A stretch of 37,320 nt of DNA from Sedimentisphaerales bacterium (GCA_016927855.1 JAFGLV010000169.1:1-37320); one strand, 5' to 3'. Counted from the first letter of the stretch, positions 15,671 to 24,852 are shown. Made by a program: numbers and translations. Notes: generated by a model not told the origin, from the sequence alone.

Positions 15671-17005
15671 TCAGCCGATGAGCCATTCGTCGATGATCTC
15701 GTCGGCGGCGCCCGGCAAGGCCCCGACCAGCCACGCCAGGTCCACCACCGTGAACCGTTTGCGGATTTCGTGCATGTGCAATACCGCTGACGCAAGTTGT
15801 TCGCGCGAGCAGCCGATGTCGGCGGCGGTCAGCGCACCTCCGGCCCGCCGGAGCCAATCCTGAATCGTAGCCGGGCTCTTGGTCAGCGGCGCCACGCACG
15901 CGCGCAGGCGGTCCCAGACGTCGGACTTCGCGATGCTCCGCGCTGCGATTTCCAGGTTCGCCCGCTTGGCTTCGTACTGCTTCGCGATAGCCTCGAACAC
16001 AGGCGGGCTCGACCAGAACGCGCGATCCACGCGCGCCGGCAAAGACGCCGGCGCCGGAGCTTCCAGAGCAAGAATCCTCTCGTACAGAGCCGCTGAAAAA
16101 AGTGTGCCGATACCGACTTGGCGTCCGTGTAGGTCATGACGGCGCTGGTGGACGTCGGCGGCCATGTCGAGGGTGTGGCTGAGCAGGTGCTCGCCTCCGC
16201 TGGCCGGGGCGCTGGTGCCGACCAGCGTCATCGCGGCGCCGGTCCAGAAGAGCGCCTCGAACAGCCCGCCGACAGCACGGCTATTGCCTTTTGCCACGTC
16301 CTCGGGATGGTCGAGGTAGAGGTGTTCGATATCGTTGACGATCCCGGCGCAGAAACCGCAGTAGTATTCGTCGGACAGCAGGTTGTCCATCGCCCAGTCG
16401 GTGTTGCTCTGGTATTTGGCGATCGTATCGCCGAACCCGGCGGTCGTCATTTCACGTGGGGCTTGCTCGATGACAGCGGGTTCCGCGATGACTGCGACCG
16501 GCGGGCGGGCCTCGACGAGCACCTTGACGCCGTCGATCCGAGCTGCGACGTTGGCCGCAGCGTAGCCGTTCATTGACGCAGCGGTCGCGACCACGACATA
16601 AGGCAGCCCCAGCTCGAACGAGGTCCACTTGCACAGATCGTTGATGACACCGCTGCCGACCGCCACCACCACATCCGCCTGAGCCTCTCGTAACCTGGGC
16701 AGCAGCGCACCGAAGGTCGCGTCGTCGCAAACGGGTCCGTCATGCGGGCCGTCGGCGACGAGCATTTGCTCTGCGTGGCAGCCCGAGCGCCGCAGGACAT
16801 TGAGGGCGCGCCTCCCACAGACCTCCCAGGTGCGCACGTCCGCGACCACGACGGCGCGTTTGGCGCCTGATGCCTCGCGGACGATCTCGCCCAGCGCGTC
16901 GACGGCGCCGGGTTCGTAGACAAACTGCCGGATGGGCAGAAGATGCTCCCGCCCACATTCGCAGGCGAATCGACTGCCCAATAGCTCGTTCGCAAGGTTC
17001 CTCAT
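15671..17005 (-). CDS. egsA: sn-Glycerol-1-phosphate dehydrogenase (AraM/EgsA family)
   Basis: A 444-residue member of the iron-containing-dehydrogenase/3-dehydroquinate-synthase fold that reduces dihydroxyacetone phosphate to sn-glycerol-1-phosphate, the backbone of archaeal lipids and of heptaprenylglyceryl phosphate in Bacillus (AraM). Visible motifs are VAVGSGVINDLCKW near residue 113, VATAASMNGYAA near 138, and metal ligands in FGDTIAKYQ, SGGEHLLSHTLD and HGRQVGIGT. An extra N-terminal piece of about 30 residues contains CECG. Start ATG 17005 overlaps the stop of the UbiB-like gene (ATGA). The G1P-processing prenyltransferase is not in the window. Confidence 0.87.
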   Translation of the reverse strand: MRNLANELLGSRFACECGREHLLPIRQFVYEPGAVDALGEIVREASGAKRAVVVADVRTWEVCGRRALNVLRRSGCHAEQMLVADGPHDGPVCDDATFGALLPRLREAQADVVVAVGSGVINDLCKWTSFELGLPYVVVATAASMNGYAAANVAARIDGVKVLVEARPPVAVIAEPAVIEQAPREMTTAGFGDTIAKYQSNTDWAMDNLLSDEYYCGFCAGIVNDIEHLYLDHPEDVAKGNSRAVGGLFEALFWTGAAMTLVGTSAPASGGEHLLSHTLDMAADVHQRRHDLHGRQVGIGTLFSAALYERILALEAPAPASLPARVDRAFWSSPPVFEAIAKQYEAKRANLEIAARSIAKSDVWDRLRACVAPLTKSPATIQDWLRRAGGALTAADIGCSREQLASAVLHMHEIRKRFTVVDLAWLVGALPGAADEIIDEWLIG

Positions 17006-18696
17006 AGACGTCCGCTGCGCGAAATGGAGATCAACAGCCAGATGCCGATGATGGCTGCCATGACGTAACCGGCGACGCCCATGCTCTGCAAGCTGAACAG
17101 GCCGAGGACGGTCCCCTCCTGGGCGACGAGCATGCTGGAGGCGACGAGCAGCGCCGCGATGATCAGCGAGAAGCTGATGCGGTTCGAGCTCCGGTCCACC
17201 GTATGCGTGAGGTTCTCCAGGTGCTCGTGGTGCACGCGAATCTGGAACTTGCCCTGGCGGAACTTGCTCAAAATGGCGTTGGCATCGTCCGGCAGGCGTG
17301 CGGCCAGGTCGCCGGCGTCGGCCATGGCGCGGCGCATGTGGCGCAATAGCTTCTTCGGCTCGAAATCGCGCAAGTTAGCGCTGCGGGCGTAAGGCTTCAT
17401 CGCCTCCATGATGTTGAAGTCCGGGTCCAGCGACCGTGCGAAAGACTCGATGGTCGCGAGGGTCTTGAGCATCAGCGTAAACTGCGCCGGCGGCCGCACA
17501 AAGTTGGTGCGGAACAGATCGAACGTCCGCGTGACAATGGTGCCGAACGGGATGTTTCGCAGCGGCAGATTGCGGTACGTGTCGATCAACTGATCCATGT
17601 CCGCCGTGACCTTGTTCACGTCGGTCCGTTCGTCGACCATGTCCTCGCGCTCCAGCACCCGTGCCAGGCGCGACGCTTCGTTCTCGACGATCGCAAGGAT
17701 GATCTCATTGAGCACACGCCCATCCTGCGGCGAGAGCCGCCCAACCTGACCAAAGTCGATCGGCGCCAGAATGTTGTCGGGCAGGAGGAAGAAGTTCCCC
17801 GGATGGGGATCGGTGTGAAAGAAGCCCAGCTCGAAGACCTGGCGCAAGACGAAGTCCGCGCCGCGTCGCGCCACGATCTTGGGGTCCAGTCCATGTTCGA
17901 GCAGCACTTCGGGGCCGCTGGGCTTGACCCCGTCGATATACTCCATCGTCAGGATCGCATTGTTGCAGTACTTCTCGTAGACCCTGGGCACGTGGATCGC
18001 GGGATCGGTCTCGAAGCTCTTGAGAAAGCGCAGTTGATTGCGGCGTTCCTGCGCGAGATTGGTCTCCTCCGAGACCGCCTGCACGAATTCCTTGACCATT
18101 CGCCGGGCGTCGATGGTCTCGCGCTCGAACAGCGTGACCCGCAGGACGCCGACCAGCTCCTCGAGGATCTCGCACTCGGCGTGAATGATCTCGACGATGC
18201 CCGGCCGGCGTACCTTGACGACAACGCTGTCGCCTTCGAGGGTGGTGGCGCGATGGACCTGGGCAATGCTGCCGGCCGCCAGCGGCATCGGGTCGAACCA
18301 AGCGAAAAGGTCACCGATCTTGCCGTCGAACTGGCGCTCGATCTCCGCGATGATATGGGCGGACGTGTCGGGCTTGACCTGATCCTGCAACTGCTCCAGC
18401 TCGTGCACGTATTCGGCGGGGACCAGGTCGGGACGGGTGCTGAGCAGTTGACCGAACTTGATGAAGGTCGGGCCCAGCTCCTCCAGCGCCAGGCGCACCC
18501 GGTGCGGGCGGCTCTTGTCGGTGGCGACCTTCTTGACGCGCAGCGGCGCCGCCCGTTCGCCCAGGCGCACGAACAGCTTGGACCGCAGCGCTTCGGCCAC
18601 TTCCTCGAGGCCGTACTTCATCAGCACGCCTACGATGTGCCGATACCGCCGCAGCCGATCCAGCCTCTTCCGCAGGCGTGGCCGCCAGAGGCTCAA
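17002..18696 (-). CDS. ABC1/AarF/UbiB-family atypical kinase
   Basis: A 564-residue UbiB-family protein-kinase-like membrane protein; relatives are ATPases needed for ubiquinone and other isoprenoid lipid handling. The KxGQ motif is IKFGQLLSTRPD (Lys80-Gln83), the Ala-rich nucleotide loop AAGSIAQVH is at 140-148, the ATP Lys is 161 (VVVKVRRPG), catalytic HTDPHPGN is 294-301 and the metal DFG is 314-316. Two transmembrane helices close the protein (about 510-560). It starts at TTG 18696: AAGGAG of the upstream gene's last codons lies 9 bases before it, and ATG 18705 is out of frame. It is sandwiched between a phasin-like gene and the G1P dehydrogenase gene. Confidence 0.92.
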   Translation of the reverse strand: MSLWRPRLRKRLDRLRRYRHIVGVLMKYGLEEVAEALRSKLFVRLGERAAPLRVKKVATDKSRPHRVRLALEELGPTFIKFGQLLSTRPDLVPAEYVHELEQLQDQVKPDTSAHIIAEIERQFDGKIGDLFAWFDPMPLAAGSIAQVHRATTLEGDSVVVKVRRPGIVEIIHAECEILEELVGVLRVTLFERETIDARRMVKEFVQAVSEETNLAQERRNQLRFLKSFETDPAIHVPRVYEKYCNNAILTMEYIDGVKPSGPEVLLEHGLDPKIVARRGADFVLRQVFELGFFHTDPHPGNFFLLPDNILAPIDFGQVGRLSPQDGRVLNEIILAIVENEASRLARVLEREDMVDERTDVNKVTADMDQLIDTYRNLPLRNIPFGTIVTRTFDLFRTNFVRPPAQFTLMLKTLATIESFARSLDPDFNIMEAMKPYARSANLRDFEPKKLLRHMRRAMADAGDLAARLPDDANAILSKFRQGKFQIRVHHEHLENLTHTVDRSSNRISFSLIIAALLVASSMLVAQEGTVLGLFSLQSMGVAGYVMAAIIGIWLLISISRSGRL

Positions 18697-18702
18697 GGCC
18701 CA

Positions 18703-18993
18703 TTACTCCTTGCTGAGCAGTTGGTCGAGTTTCTGCTCGATCCGCCGGACGTCCTCCTGGCTGGCGAGGTGGAGGTTGGTCACCGTCTTCTGCACCTGCT
18801 CGGAGATCATCTTCTCGAGCTCATTGCGGGTCTTGTCGGCGCCGTCCATCACTTCCTTGACGAAACCAGTACGGTTGTCCTTGGCCGCCTTGCCCTTGCT
18901 GACGGCTTCGTCGAACATTTGCTCGGCGCGCTCGCGCGTCATCGTCAGGGCGCCCAAGCCAGCCATCATCATCTTATCGAGCGTCTCAAACAT
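18703..18993 (-). CDS. Phasin-like small helical protein
   Basis: A 96-residue, charged, wholly helical protein resembling the phasin-like proteins often annotated next to AarF/UbiB kinases. MFETLDKMMMAGLGALTMT is amphipathic; the TRERAEQMFDEAVSKGKAA and ASQEDVRRIEQKLDQLL segments look like coiled coil. True phasins coat polyhydroxyalkanoate granules, but the window has no PHA genes, so a membrane-surface or kinase-partner role is as likely. ATG 18993 has GGAGG 6 bases upstream; an upstream in-frame GTG is less likely. First gene of the three-gene operon, with a TATAAT promoter 75 bases ahead. Confidence 0.75.
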   Translation of the reverse strand: MFETLDKMMMAGLGALTMTRERAEQMFDEAVSKGKAAKDNRTGFVKEVMDGADKTRNELEKMISEQVQKTVTNLHLASQEDVRRIEQKLDQLLSKE

Positions 18994-19067
18994 GGTGGTC
19001 CTCCACACAAATCATCGGTTTCTGTTGCCCAGCACCACGGTCGCCAGTGAGCCCGCATGCAGACACG

Positions 19068-19095
19068 ATTATAAGCGCCGCGGTCACGCGAACAA
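19068..19095 (-). promoter_or_regulatory. Sigma-70-type promoter for the phasin-UbiB-G1PDH operon
   Basis: On the minus strand TTGTTC (19095-19090), a 16-base spacer and a perfect TATAAT (19073-19068). Transcription near 19061 gives a leader of about 68 bases to ATG 18993. The -10 is perfect; the -35 matches at three positions. Confidence 0.5.
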
Positions 19096-19178
19096 GCCCA
19101 ACGTAGCGGGCCGGACCAAAATCACAGGATTCCCTTGGCCCACGGAGGCAATGGAAGCGCCGTGCGCTGCGAGCGGGA

Positions 19179-20231
19179 TCAGGCAATCGTGATGGACTCG
19201 TCCAGGTAAACATCCTGGACCGCGTTGAGCAGTTCGACGCCTTCTTCCATCGGTCGCTGGAAGGCCTTACGGCCGGTGATGAGGCCTGAACCGCCGGCAC
19301 GCTTGTTGATGATCGCCGTCCGGACCGCCTGCTGCAAATCATCCTTGCCGGAAGCGCCTCCCGAATTGATCAGAGGGATCCGACCGGCATAGCAGTTGAC
19401 TACCTGGTAGCGGGTCAGGTCGATCGGATGGTCGGAGGTCAGCTTCTCGTAGACGTCAGGATGCGTCTTGCCGAAGTTGATGGCCTTGAAGCCTCCGTTG
19501 TTCGTAGGCTGCTTCTGCTTGACGATGTCGGCCTCGATCGTCACGGCCAGATGATTGGCCTGGCCGGTCAGATCGGCCGCAGTGTGGTAGTCCACGCCGT
19601 CCTTCTTGAAGTCGCTGTTGCGCAGGTAAGCCCACAGGACCGTGAACAAGCCCAGCTCGTGCGCCCGCGCGAACGCTTCGGAGATTTCTTCGATCTGCCG
19701 TCGGGACTCCTCGGAGCCATAGTAGACCGTCGCGCCAACGGCCACCGCCCCCAGGTCGAACGCCTGTTCCACCGATGCGAAGAGTCTCTGGTCGTGCGTG
19801 TTCGGGTAGGTCAGCAGTTCGTTGTGGTTGATCTTGACGATGAACGGGATCTTGTGGGCGTACGTGCGGGACACGGCGCCCAGGACACCCAACGTGGAGG
19901 CCACCGCATTGCATTGGCCCTCGATCGCCAGTTTGACGATGTTCCCAGGGTCAAAATAGAGGGGGTTCGGTGCGAAGGAGGCGCCGGCGGAGTGCTCGAT
20001 CCCCTGGTCGACGGGCAAAATGGACACATATCCCGTGCCGGCCAGCCTGCCATGATCGAACAGCACCTGGAGATTGCGTATGACGGCGCTAGACCGGTCG
20101 GACGCTGTGACAACATCGTCGACAAAAGCCGGACCAGGCAGATGCAGCAACTCTTTGGGAACCGTTCGGCACTCATGTGTTAGCAGGTCGTCAGCTTCCG
20201 CTGCCAGAATGTCCGCACTCTTTTTGCCCAT
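19179..20231 (-). CDS. fbaB: Class I fructose-bisphosphate aldolase (DhnA/FbaB type)
   Basis: A 350-residue Schiff-base aldolase that splits fructose 1,6-bisphosphate in glycolysis and gluconeogenesis. Length equals Escherichia coli FbaB. Family motifs are [13 protein letters not shown] near residue 71, [11 protein letters not shown] near 130, GATVYYGS near 166, the region [12 protein letters not shown] with the probable Schiff-base Lys238, and the phosphate-binding tail NSGGASG and [17 protein letters not shown] 20231 has GGAG 7 bases upstream. It is a single minus-strand gene between the phasin-UbiB operon and the divergent glucan genes, with which it shares central carbohydrate metabolism. 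Confidence 0.95.
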   Translation of the reverse strand: MGKKSADILAAEADDLLTHECRTVPKELLHLPGPAFVDDVVTASDRSSAVIRNLQVLFDHGRLAGTGYVSILPVDQGIEHSAGASFAPNPLYFDPGNIVKLAIEGQCNAVASTLGVLGAVSRTYAHKIPFIVKINHNELLTYPNTHDQRLFASVEQAFDLGAVAVGATVYYGSEESRRQIEEISEAFARAHELGLFTVLWAYLRNSDFKKDGVDYHTAADLTGQANHLAVTIEADIVKQKQPTNNGGFKAINFGKTHPDVYEKLTSDHPIDLTRYQVVNCYAGRIPLINSGGASGKDDLQQAVRTAIINKRAGGSGLITGRKAFQRPMEEGVELLNAVQDVYLDESITIA

Positions 20232-20789
20232 ATTTCGCTCCTGAGTTTAAAGTTGTCAAACCGGCTGCACGCAGGGACTTTTCCCTATTTTAACAACCAT
20301 TCTCTGCGTCCGGCGTACAAGCTCGTATACGACCGTAAAGAAACCCTGTTGACAAGGAGAAACCTTGAAATCCAAGCTGCCATAGCGATCTTTCACGGGA
20401 TCGCCGTTGGGCGGTGCCTGGGACGGAGCGTCTGCGCCGACTTGGGGGGTCGCGTGACAGGCCGCGCGAGCAACGAGGCGACAACGCTCGCCTTGGCCGC
20501 CGCACGGTTTGGATGCAAGCCTGCACATCTGCGCGTCAAGCCACGTGACAAGCGCGAAGCTGACTCGGCCGGGGTGCCCTGGAGCGTACAAATTTGAGGG
20601 CAACGTGACAAATACTGGAACATTCCTCTTGACCCGGCGTGCAGAGGTGTTAATTTTGCTGTCATCAACATTGGCGACGTCAGGCACTTGGCATCTCGGT
20701 CGCAAAGGAACCCAGTAGGCGGCAAAAAGGGCGAGTGGGGAAGAAGGTTTTCCGGCACATCGCCACGACTACTCAGGGAGGAACAAGGA
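20232..20789. other. Divergent intergenic region, aldolase / glycosyltransferase
   Basis: About 560 bases between divergent genes with no gene I can support; open frames on both strands have Arg/Cys-rich, shadow-like translations. A possible plus-strand promoter is TTGACC (20629-20634), 16 bases, TAATTT (20651-20656), which would give a leader of about 130 bases to ATG 20790. The -10 is weak. A small AGGGA/TCCCT hairpin near 20272-20285 lies in the aldolase leader. Long enough to hold a regulatory RNA, but I recognise none. Confidence 0.4.
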
Positions 20790-22067
20790 ATGAGGATAAG
20801 GACGCTCATGCTTGGCTGGGAATTCCCGCCGTACATCAGTGGCGGGCTGGGCACGGCGTGCTTTGGCCTGACCAAGGCGATGGATCGCTTGGGAATGCCG
20901 GTGACCTTCGTATTGCCCCGCGCCAAACCCATCCGCCTGGTGGCAGGCACCGGCGAGCCTGTCGGTTCTGAAAGCGCCGACGATCCCCTGCACTACGCCT
21001 TTCGCCACGTTCGCTTGCGTCCGGTGGGCGCCGCACTGACGCCCTATGCCAGTGCCGGCATGGTCGGGGTTGCGAGCAGACACGCGTCCGGCCTGGACCG
21101 GTTCGGCCTGGACCTGGAAGCCGACAGCCACGCCATCTACGGTCCCGACATGGTCGCGGAGGTTCATCGCTACGCCGAGAAAGTGCTGCAGATCGCCGAG
21201 ACCGAGGAATTCGACATCATTCACGCACATGATTGGATGACCTATCCCGCCGGGGTCGCTCTGGCAGCCCATAGTGGTAAGCCCCTGGTCATCCACGTTC
21301 ACTCTACAGAGTTCGACCGGAGCGGCGAGCACGTCAATCAGTATGTCTACGACATCGAGCGCCACGCGATGCACGTCGCCAACAGGATCATCGCGGTGAG
21401 CAACTACACGCGGAACATCATCATCAGTCGGTACGGCGTCAGCCCCGAAAAGGTCGAGGTTGTCTACAACGGGGTGGACGGCCACGGCGCCTACAACGGT
21501 GGCGGCCGCCAGGCCTGGCCGGCCAAAACGGACAAGGTCGTGCTGTTCCTCGGCCGCATCACCATGCAGAAGGGACCGGAGTACTTCCTCTACGCCGCCA
21601 AGAAGGTGTTGGAGAAGATGAACAATGTCAAGTTCATCATGGCCGGCGACGGCGACCTCCTCTACGGAAGCATCGAGCTGGCGGCCCACCTGGGCATCGG
21701 CCATCAGGTCTTCTTCACGCGGTTCCTGCGCGGCGACGACGTCCACAAGGCGTATCAGATGGCCGATCTGTATGTGATGCCCTCCGTGTCCGAGCCTTTC
21801 GGCATCGCGCCGCTGGAGGCCCTTCAGCACGACGTTCCGGTCCTCGTCAGCAAACAGAGCGGCATCGCGGAGGCCTTCCGCAATGCACTGAAGGTGGACT
21901 TCTGGGACATCAACGAGATGGCCAATAAGATGATCGCGGTTCTAAGGCATCCACCTCTGCATGAGATGTTGCGCGTGGAAGGACGCAAGGAAGCGTTCAG
22001 ATTCCGGTGGGAGGACTCGGCCGCTCGCGTCAACGAGATTTATCATGCGACGCTGGGCGTCGCCTGA
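20790..22067 (+). CDS. Glycosyltransferase, starch/glycogen-synthase-like (GT4/GT5 type)
   Basis: A 425-residue GT-B fold glycosyltransferase. The N-terminal MLGWEFPPYISGGLGTACFG matches the substrate-binding loop of glycogen synthases (the KxGGL region, here SGGLG). IIHAHDWMTYPAG and the conserved C-terminal motif PSVSEPFGIAPLEALQHDVPV with the nucleotide-contacting Glu are complete, as is FLGRITMQKGPEYFL. It probably adds glucose from a nucleotide sugar to an alpha-glucan or other polysaccharide in the cytoplasm. ATG 20790 is set by GGGAGG and AAGGA just upstream. The GH57 gene follows after 25 bases and the pair should be one operon. Confidence 0.9.
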   Translation: MRIRTLMLGWEFPPYISGGLGTACFGLTKAMDRLGMPVTFVLPRAKPIRLVAGTGEPVGSESADDPLHYAFRHVRLRPVGAALTPYASAGMVGVASRHASGLDRFGLDLEADSHAIYGPDMVAEVHRYAEKVLQIAETEEFDIIHAHDWMTYPAGVALAAHSGKPLVIHVHSTEFDRSGEHVNQYVYDIERHAMHVANRIIAVSNYTRNIIISRYGVSPEKVEVVYNGVDGHGAYNGGGRQAWPAKTDKVVLFLGRITMQKGPEYFLYAAKKVLEKMNNVKFIMAGDGDLLYGSIELAAHLGIGHQVFFTRFLRGDDVHKAYQMADLYVMPSVSEPFGIAPLEALQHDVPVLVSKQSGIAEAFRNALKVDFWDINEMANKMIAVLRHPPLHEMLRVEGRKEAFRFRWEDSAARVNEIYHATLGVA

Positions 22068-22092
22068 CCGGCCCGGCGCAGGGGAGTGAGCG

Positions 22093-23322
22093 ATGGCTTC
22101 GGTGTGTTTCTACTTTCAAGTCCACCAGCCCTACCGGTTGCGCCACTACACCATTTTCGATAACGGTCCGGACTACTTCGACGACAACAAGAACGCTCAG
22201 GTTTGCCGGAAGGTGGCGCACAAGTGCTATCTGCCAACCAACCGCCTGCTGCTCGAGCTGATCAAGGCGCACGAGGGCCGGTTCAAGGTCTCCTTCAGCA
22301 TCACAGGCGTGGTCTTGGAGCAATTCAGAAACTATGCTCCCGAGGTTCTGGCGACCTTCCAGGAGCTGGCGGCGACCGGCTGCGTGGAGTTTCTGGCCGA
22401 GACGTACTATCACAGCCTCAGCTTTTTGTATTCACCCAGCGAGTTCGCCGCTCAGGTTCAGGCTCACAAGGAGCTGATCCGAGAGCTGTTCGGCCAGACG
22501 CCGCAGGTGTTCCGCAACACCGAGTTGGTCTACAGCAATGCAGTGGCCGAGACGATCGAACGGACGGGTGGCTTCAAGGCCATCCTGGCCGAGGGGGCCG
22601 ATCATATCCTGGGCTACCGCAGCCCCAACTACATCTACCGGCCTCCGAATACCCAGAACCTCAAGCTGTTGCTGAAGAACTACCGGCTCAGCGATGACAT
22701 CGCCTTTCGCTTCTCCAACCCGCACTGGAGCGAGTGGCCGATGCGTGCGCCCAAGTTCGCCCAGTGGATCAACGCGGTCAACGGCAACGGTTTTACGGTC
22801 AACCTGTTTGTGGACTACGAGACCTTCGGCGAGCACCAGTGGGAAGACACCGGGATCTTCGATTTCCTCCGCTGCCTGCCGGAAGAGGTCCTCAAGCATC
22901 CCGACAACAACTTCATGACGCCCAGTGAGGTGGCCGACGCGTATGAATCGGTCGATATCGTAGACGTGCCGCGCCTGATGAGCTGGGCCGATACCGAGCG
23001 TGACCTATCGGCCTGGCTGGGCAACGCAATGCAGCAGAACGCCATCACACAACTCTACAGCCTGGAACGCGCCGTCAAGCGCTCCGACGATCCGGACCTG
23101 CTGGAGGACTGGCGCAAGCTCCAGACATCCGACCATTTCTACTACATGTGCACGAAGTGGTTTGCCGATGGCGACGTCCACAAGTATTTCAACCCCTATA
23201 ATTCCCCGTACGACTCATACATCAACTTCATGAACGTCCTGGACAACCTGTCGATGCGCTGCCGCGCCGGCCGCCACCGCCACCAGTCACAAGGCAGCAT
23301 AACCACACTGCTACCCGCCTAG
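22093..23322 (+). CDS. Glycoside hydrolase family 57 (alpha-amylase/glucanotransferase type)
   Basis: A 409-residue GH57 enzyme acting on alpha-1,4-glucans. The conserved regions are FYFQVHQPYRLR (residues 6-17), GCVEFLAETYYHSL (96-109), the nucleophile motif FRNTEL with Glu144 and the acid/base motif DYETFGEHQW with Asp241. It lacks the long C-terminal domains of GH57 branching enzymes, so an alpha-amylase or 4-alpha-glucanotransferase role is more likely. No signal peptide, so it is cytoplasmic. GGGAG lies 6 bases before ATG 22093. Co-transcription with the upstream glycosyltransferase suggests synthesis and remodelling of storage glucan. Confidence 0.93.
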   Translation: MASVCFYFQVHQPYRLRHYTIFDNGPDYFDDNKNAQVCRKVAHKCYLPTNRLLLELIKAHEGRFKVSFSITGVVLEQFRNYAPEVLATFQELAATGCVEFLAETYYHSLSFLYSPSEFAAQVQAHKELIRELFGQTPQVFRNTELVYSNAVAETIERTGGFKAILAEGADHILGYRSPNYIYRPPNTQNLKLLLKNYRLSDDIAFRFSNPHWSEWPMRAPKFAQWINAVNGNGFTVNLFVDYETFGEHQWEDTGIFDFLRCLPEEVLKHPDNNFMTPSEVADAYESVDIVDVPRLMSWADTERDLSAWLGNAMQQNAITQLYSLERAVKRSDDPDLLEDWRKLQTSDHFYYMCTKWFADGDVHKYFNPYNSPYDSYINFMNVLDNLSMRCRAGRHRHQSQGSITTLLPA

Positions 23323-23438
23323 CCCGGCGGCCGCAAGGCAGCGCAAGATATCTCCAGGGCGAAAGGCCGATAAGAATAAGGCCCTCGGCCACCCACGGTG
23401 AGCGGGTGCTATAGCTGTGGATTCGCGTCCTGCGACCG

Positions 23439-23467
23439 TTGAATCCGCCTGGTTGTTATGGTATCAT
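23439..23467 (+). promoter_or_regulatory. Sigma-70-type promoter for the enolase-like gene
   Basis: TTGAAT (23439-23444), an optimal 17-base spacer, and TATCAT (23462-23467). Predicted start near 23474, giving about 63 bases of leader before ATG 23538. Confidence 0.6.
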
Positions 23468-23537
23468 ATAAGGAGTGTGGCCGGAGGCATTTCCCGGGTC
23501 ACAGGTCTTTTCACCAAGGCGGATTGCCGAGGGGGGT

Positions 23538-24776
23538 ATGAGCCAGCACCTTCACCACAGGACGGGCCGTAGAGCGTTTCTCAAGGCAGCCGGCGGCATT
23601 GCAGGCGCCTTGGCATTGGGCAGTCGCACTTGGGCTACGCGGCTGATCCTGGTCGCCACCGGGCAAACCAATCCTATCTCGCAGGTCGAGTGGATCGTCT
23701 ACGACACGGGCCTCCAGGACGCTGCCGGCGATCCGGTGCACAGATGCGCGATTCGGATCACGACCACCGCCGGCGCCCAGGGCTGGGCGGATTTTGACGG
23801 TTGGACGGCCCCCGATGGGCCGACTGCACGATTGATCAAAGACATGCTGCTGGGGCGGGAGCTGACCGAGCACGAGAGCCTCTGGCATCAGCTCTATCAG
23901 CAAGGCATCCCACTGGGCACGTTGGGCGCGGTCGATGTCGCGCTCTGGGACCTGAAGGGCAGGATTGAGGGCCAGCCCATTTGTGCCCTGCTGGGCGCGA
24001 AACGCCAGCAGGTCGCCGGCTGTGTCAGCACCGGATTCAACCTGGGCGGGCCGTTGGAATACGCGAACTTCGCGTCGGCCTGCAAGGAGCAATCGGCGCA
24101 CGGCGTCAAGATTCAGACTGCCGCCGGAAAGCCGGAGCAGGACATCGCAGTGTACGGCGCGGTGCGCGAAGCGGTTGGTTCCGACTTTGCGTGCATCGCC
24201 GGCGGTGCGGCCGCGTACACCTACGAGCAAGCCCTCCAGGTCGGTCAGGAGCTGGACGAGCTGGACTATGCGTGGTTTCAGTCGCCGATGCCTGAGAACG
24301 ACGAGTGGGTCGCGCGGTACGTCGCTCTGACCGGCGCGCTGGAGACGCCGGTCTGCGCTCCTGAGACCGAGCGGGGCTCGTACCAGTCGCGCGTCACCTG
24401 GGTAGAGCGTGCCGCCTGCGATATCCCCTGTATCGACGTCCATTATGGTGGTCTGACCGCCTGCGTGGAGCTTGCCCAAGCTTGCGAATCGAAAGGCATT
24501 CGGCTGGAGCTGAACAACGTCGGACCCGACGCTTACGCCCATCTGCAACTGCTCGGCGCCACGGACGAGACACTCATCGAGCACGTCGAAATGCTCTCGC
24601 TCAGTAGCATGGGCGTCCCGCCCATGAATCACGGGCACGATGCCCGTGCTACTCTACCAGGCCGAGTCAGTGCCGAGCCGGCGCTCAACGAGCAGGGCTA
24701 CATCGCCATCGGCCAGGCACCTGGCATGGGCCTCGAACTGGACTGGAAGTACATTTTCACGCATCGGGTGAGTTGA
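23538..24776 (+). CDS. Tat-exported enolase-superfamily protein, likely catalytically degenerate
   Basis: A 412-residue protein with a twin-arginine signal (GRRAFLKAAGG, residues 10-20) and the mandelate-racemase/muconate-lactonizing fold: GTLGAVDVALWDLKGR at 127-142 and a C-terminal GLELDWKY that fits the capping domain. The catalytic positions are altered. The KxK pair reads KIQ (191-193); the VDAN metal strand reads AGGA (221-224); the WFEEP ligand strand reads WFQSP (246-250). Residues 356-372 are encoded by a palindromic repeat (R5). ATG 23538 follows GAGGGGGG. Secretion and loss of ligands suggest a binding or structural role; a real enzyme with unusual chemistry cannot be excluded. Confidence 0.82.
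   Translation: MSQHLHHRTGRRAFLKAAGGIAGALALGSRTWATRLILVATGQTNPISQVEWIVYDTGLQDAAGDPVHRCAIRITTTAGAQGWADFDGWTAPDGPTARLIKDMLLGRELTEHESLWHQLYQQGIPLGTLGAVDVALWDLKGRIEGQPICALLGAKRQQVAGCVSTGFNLGGPLEYANFASACKEQSAHGVKIQTAAGKPEQDIAVYGAVREAVGSDFACIAGGAAAYTYEQALQVGQELDELDYAWFQSPMPENDEWVARYVALTGALETPVCAPETERGSYQSRVTWVERAACDIPCIDVHYGGLTACVELAQACESKGIRLELNNVGPDAYAHLQLLGATDETLIEHVEMLSLSSMGVPPMNHGHDARATLPGRVSAEPALNEQGYIAIGQAPGMGLELDWKYIFTHRVS
24603..24653. repeat. Palindromic repeat R5 inside the enolase-like gene
   Basis: Fifty-one bases from AGTAGCATGGG to GTGCTACT, a near-copy of R3, with hairpins ATGGGCG/CGCCCAT and CACGGGCA/TGCCCGTG around short loops. Its length is exactly 17 codons, so it keeps the frame and adds a peptide containing MNHGHDARAT. 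Confidence 0.85.
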
Positions 24777-24852
24777 CCGGCCGTGCCGAGCCGCGTATGC
24801 TTGGCATCTGACTTGATCGTGCTGCCAAGCTCCGGAAAGGGACGGACCCGAC

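Noticed and set aside
20256..20705. Minus-strand frame of 149 codons in the aldolase/glycosyltransferase gap
   Set aside because: Composition and translation look like non-coding DNA and it would overlap the aldolase promoter region.
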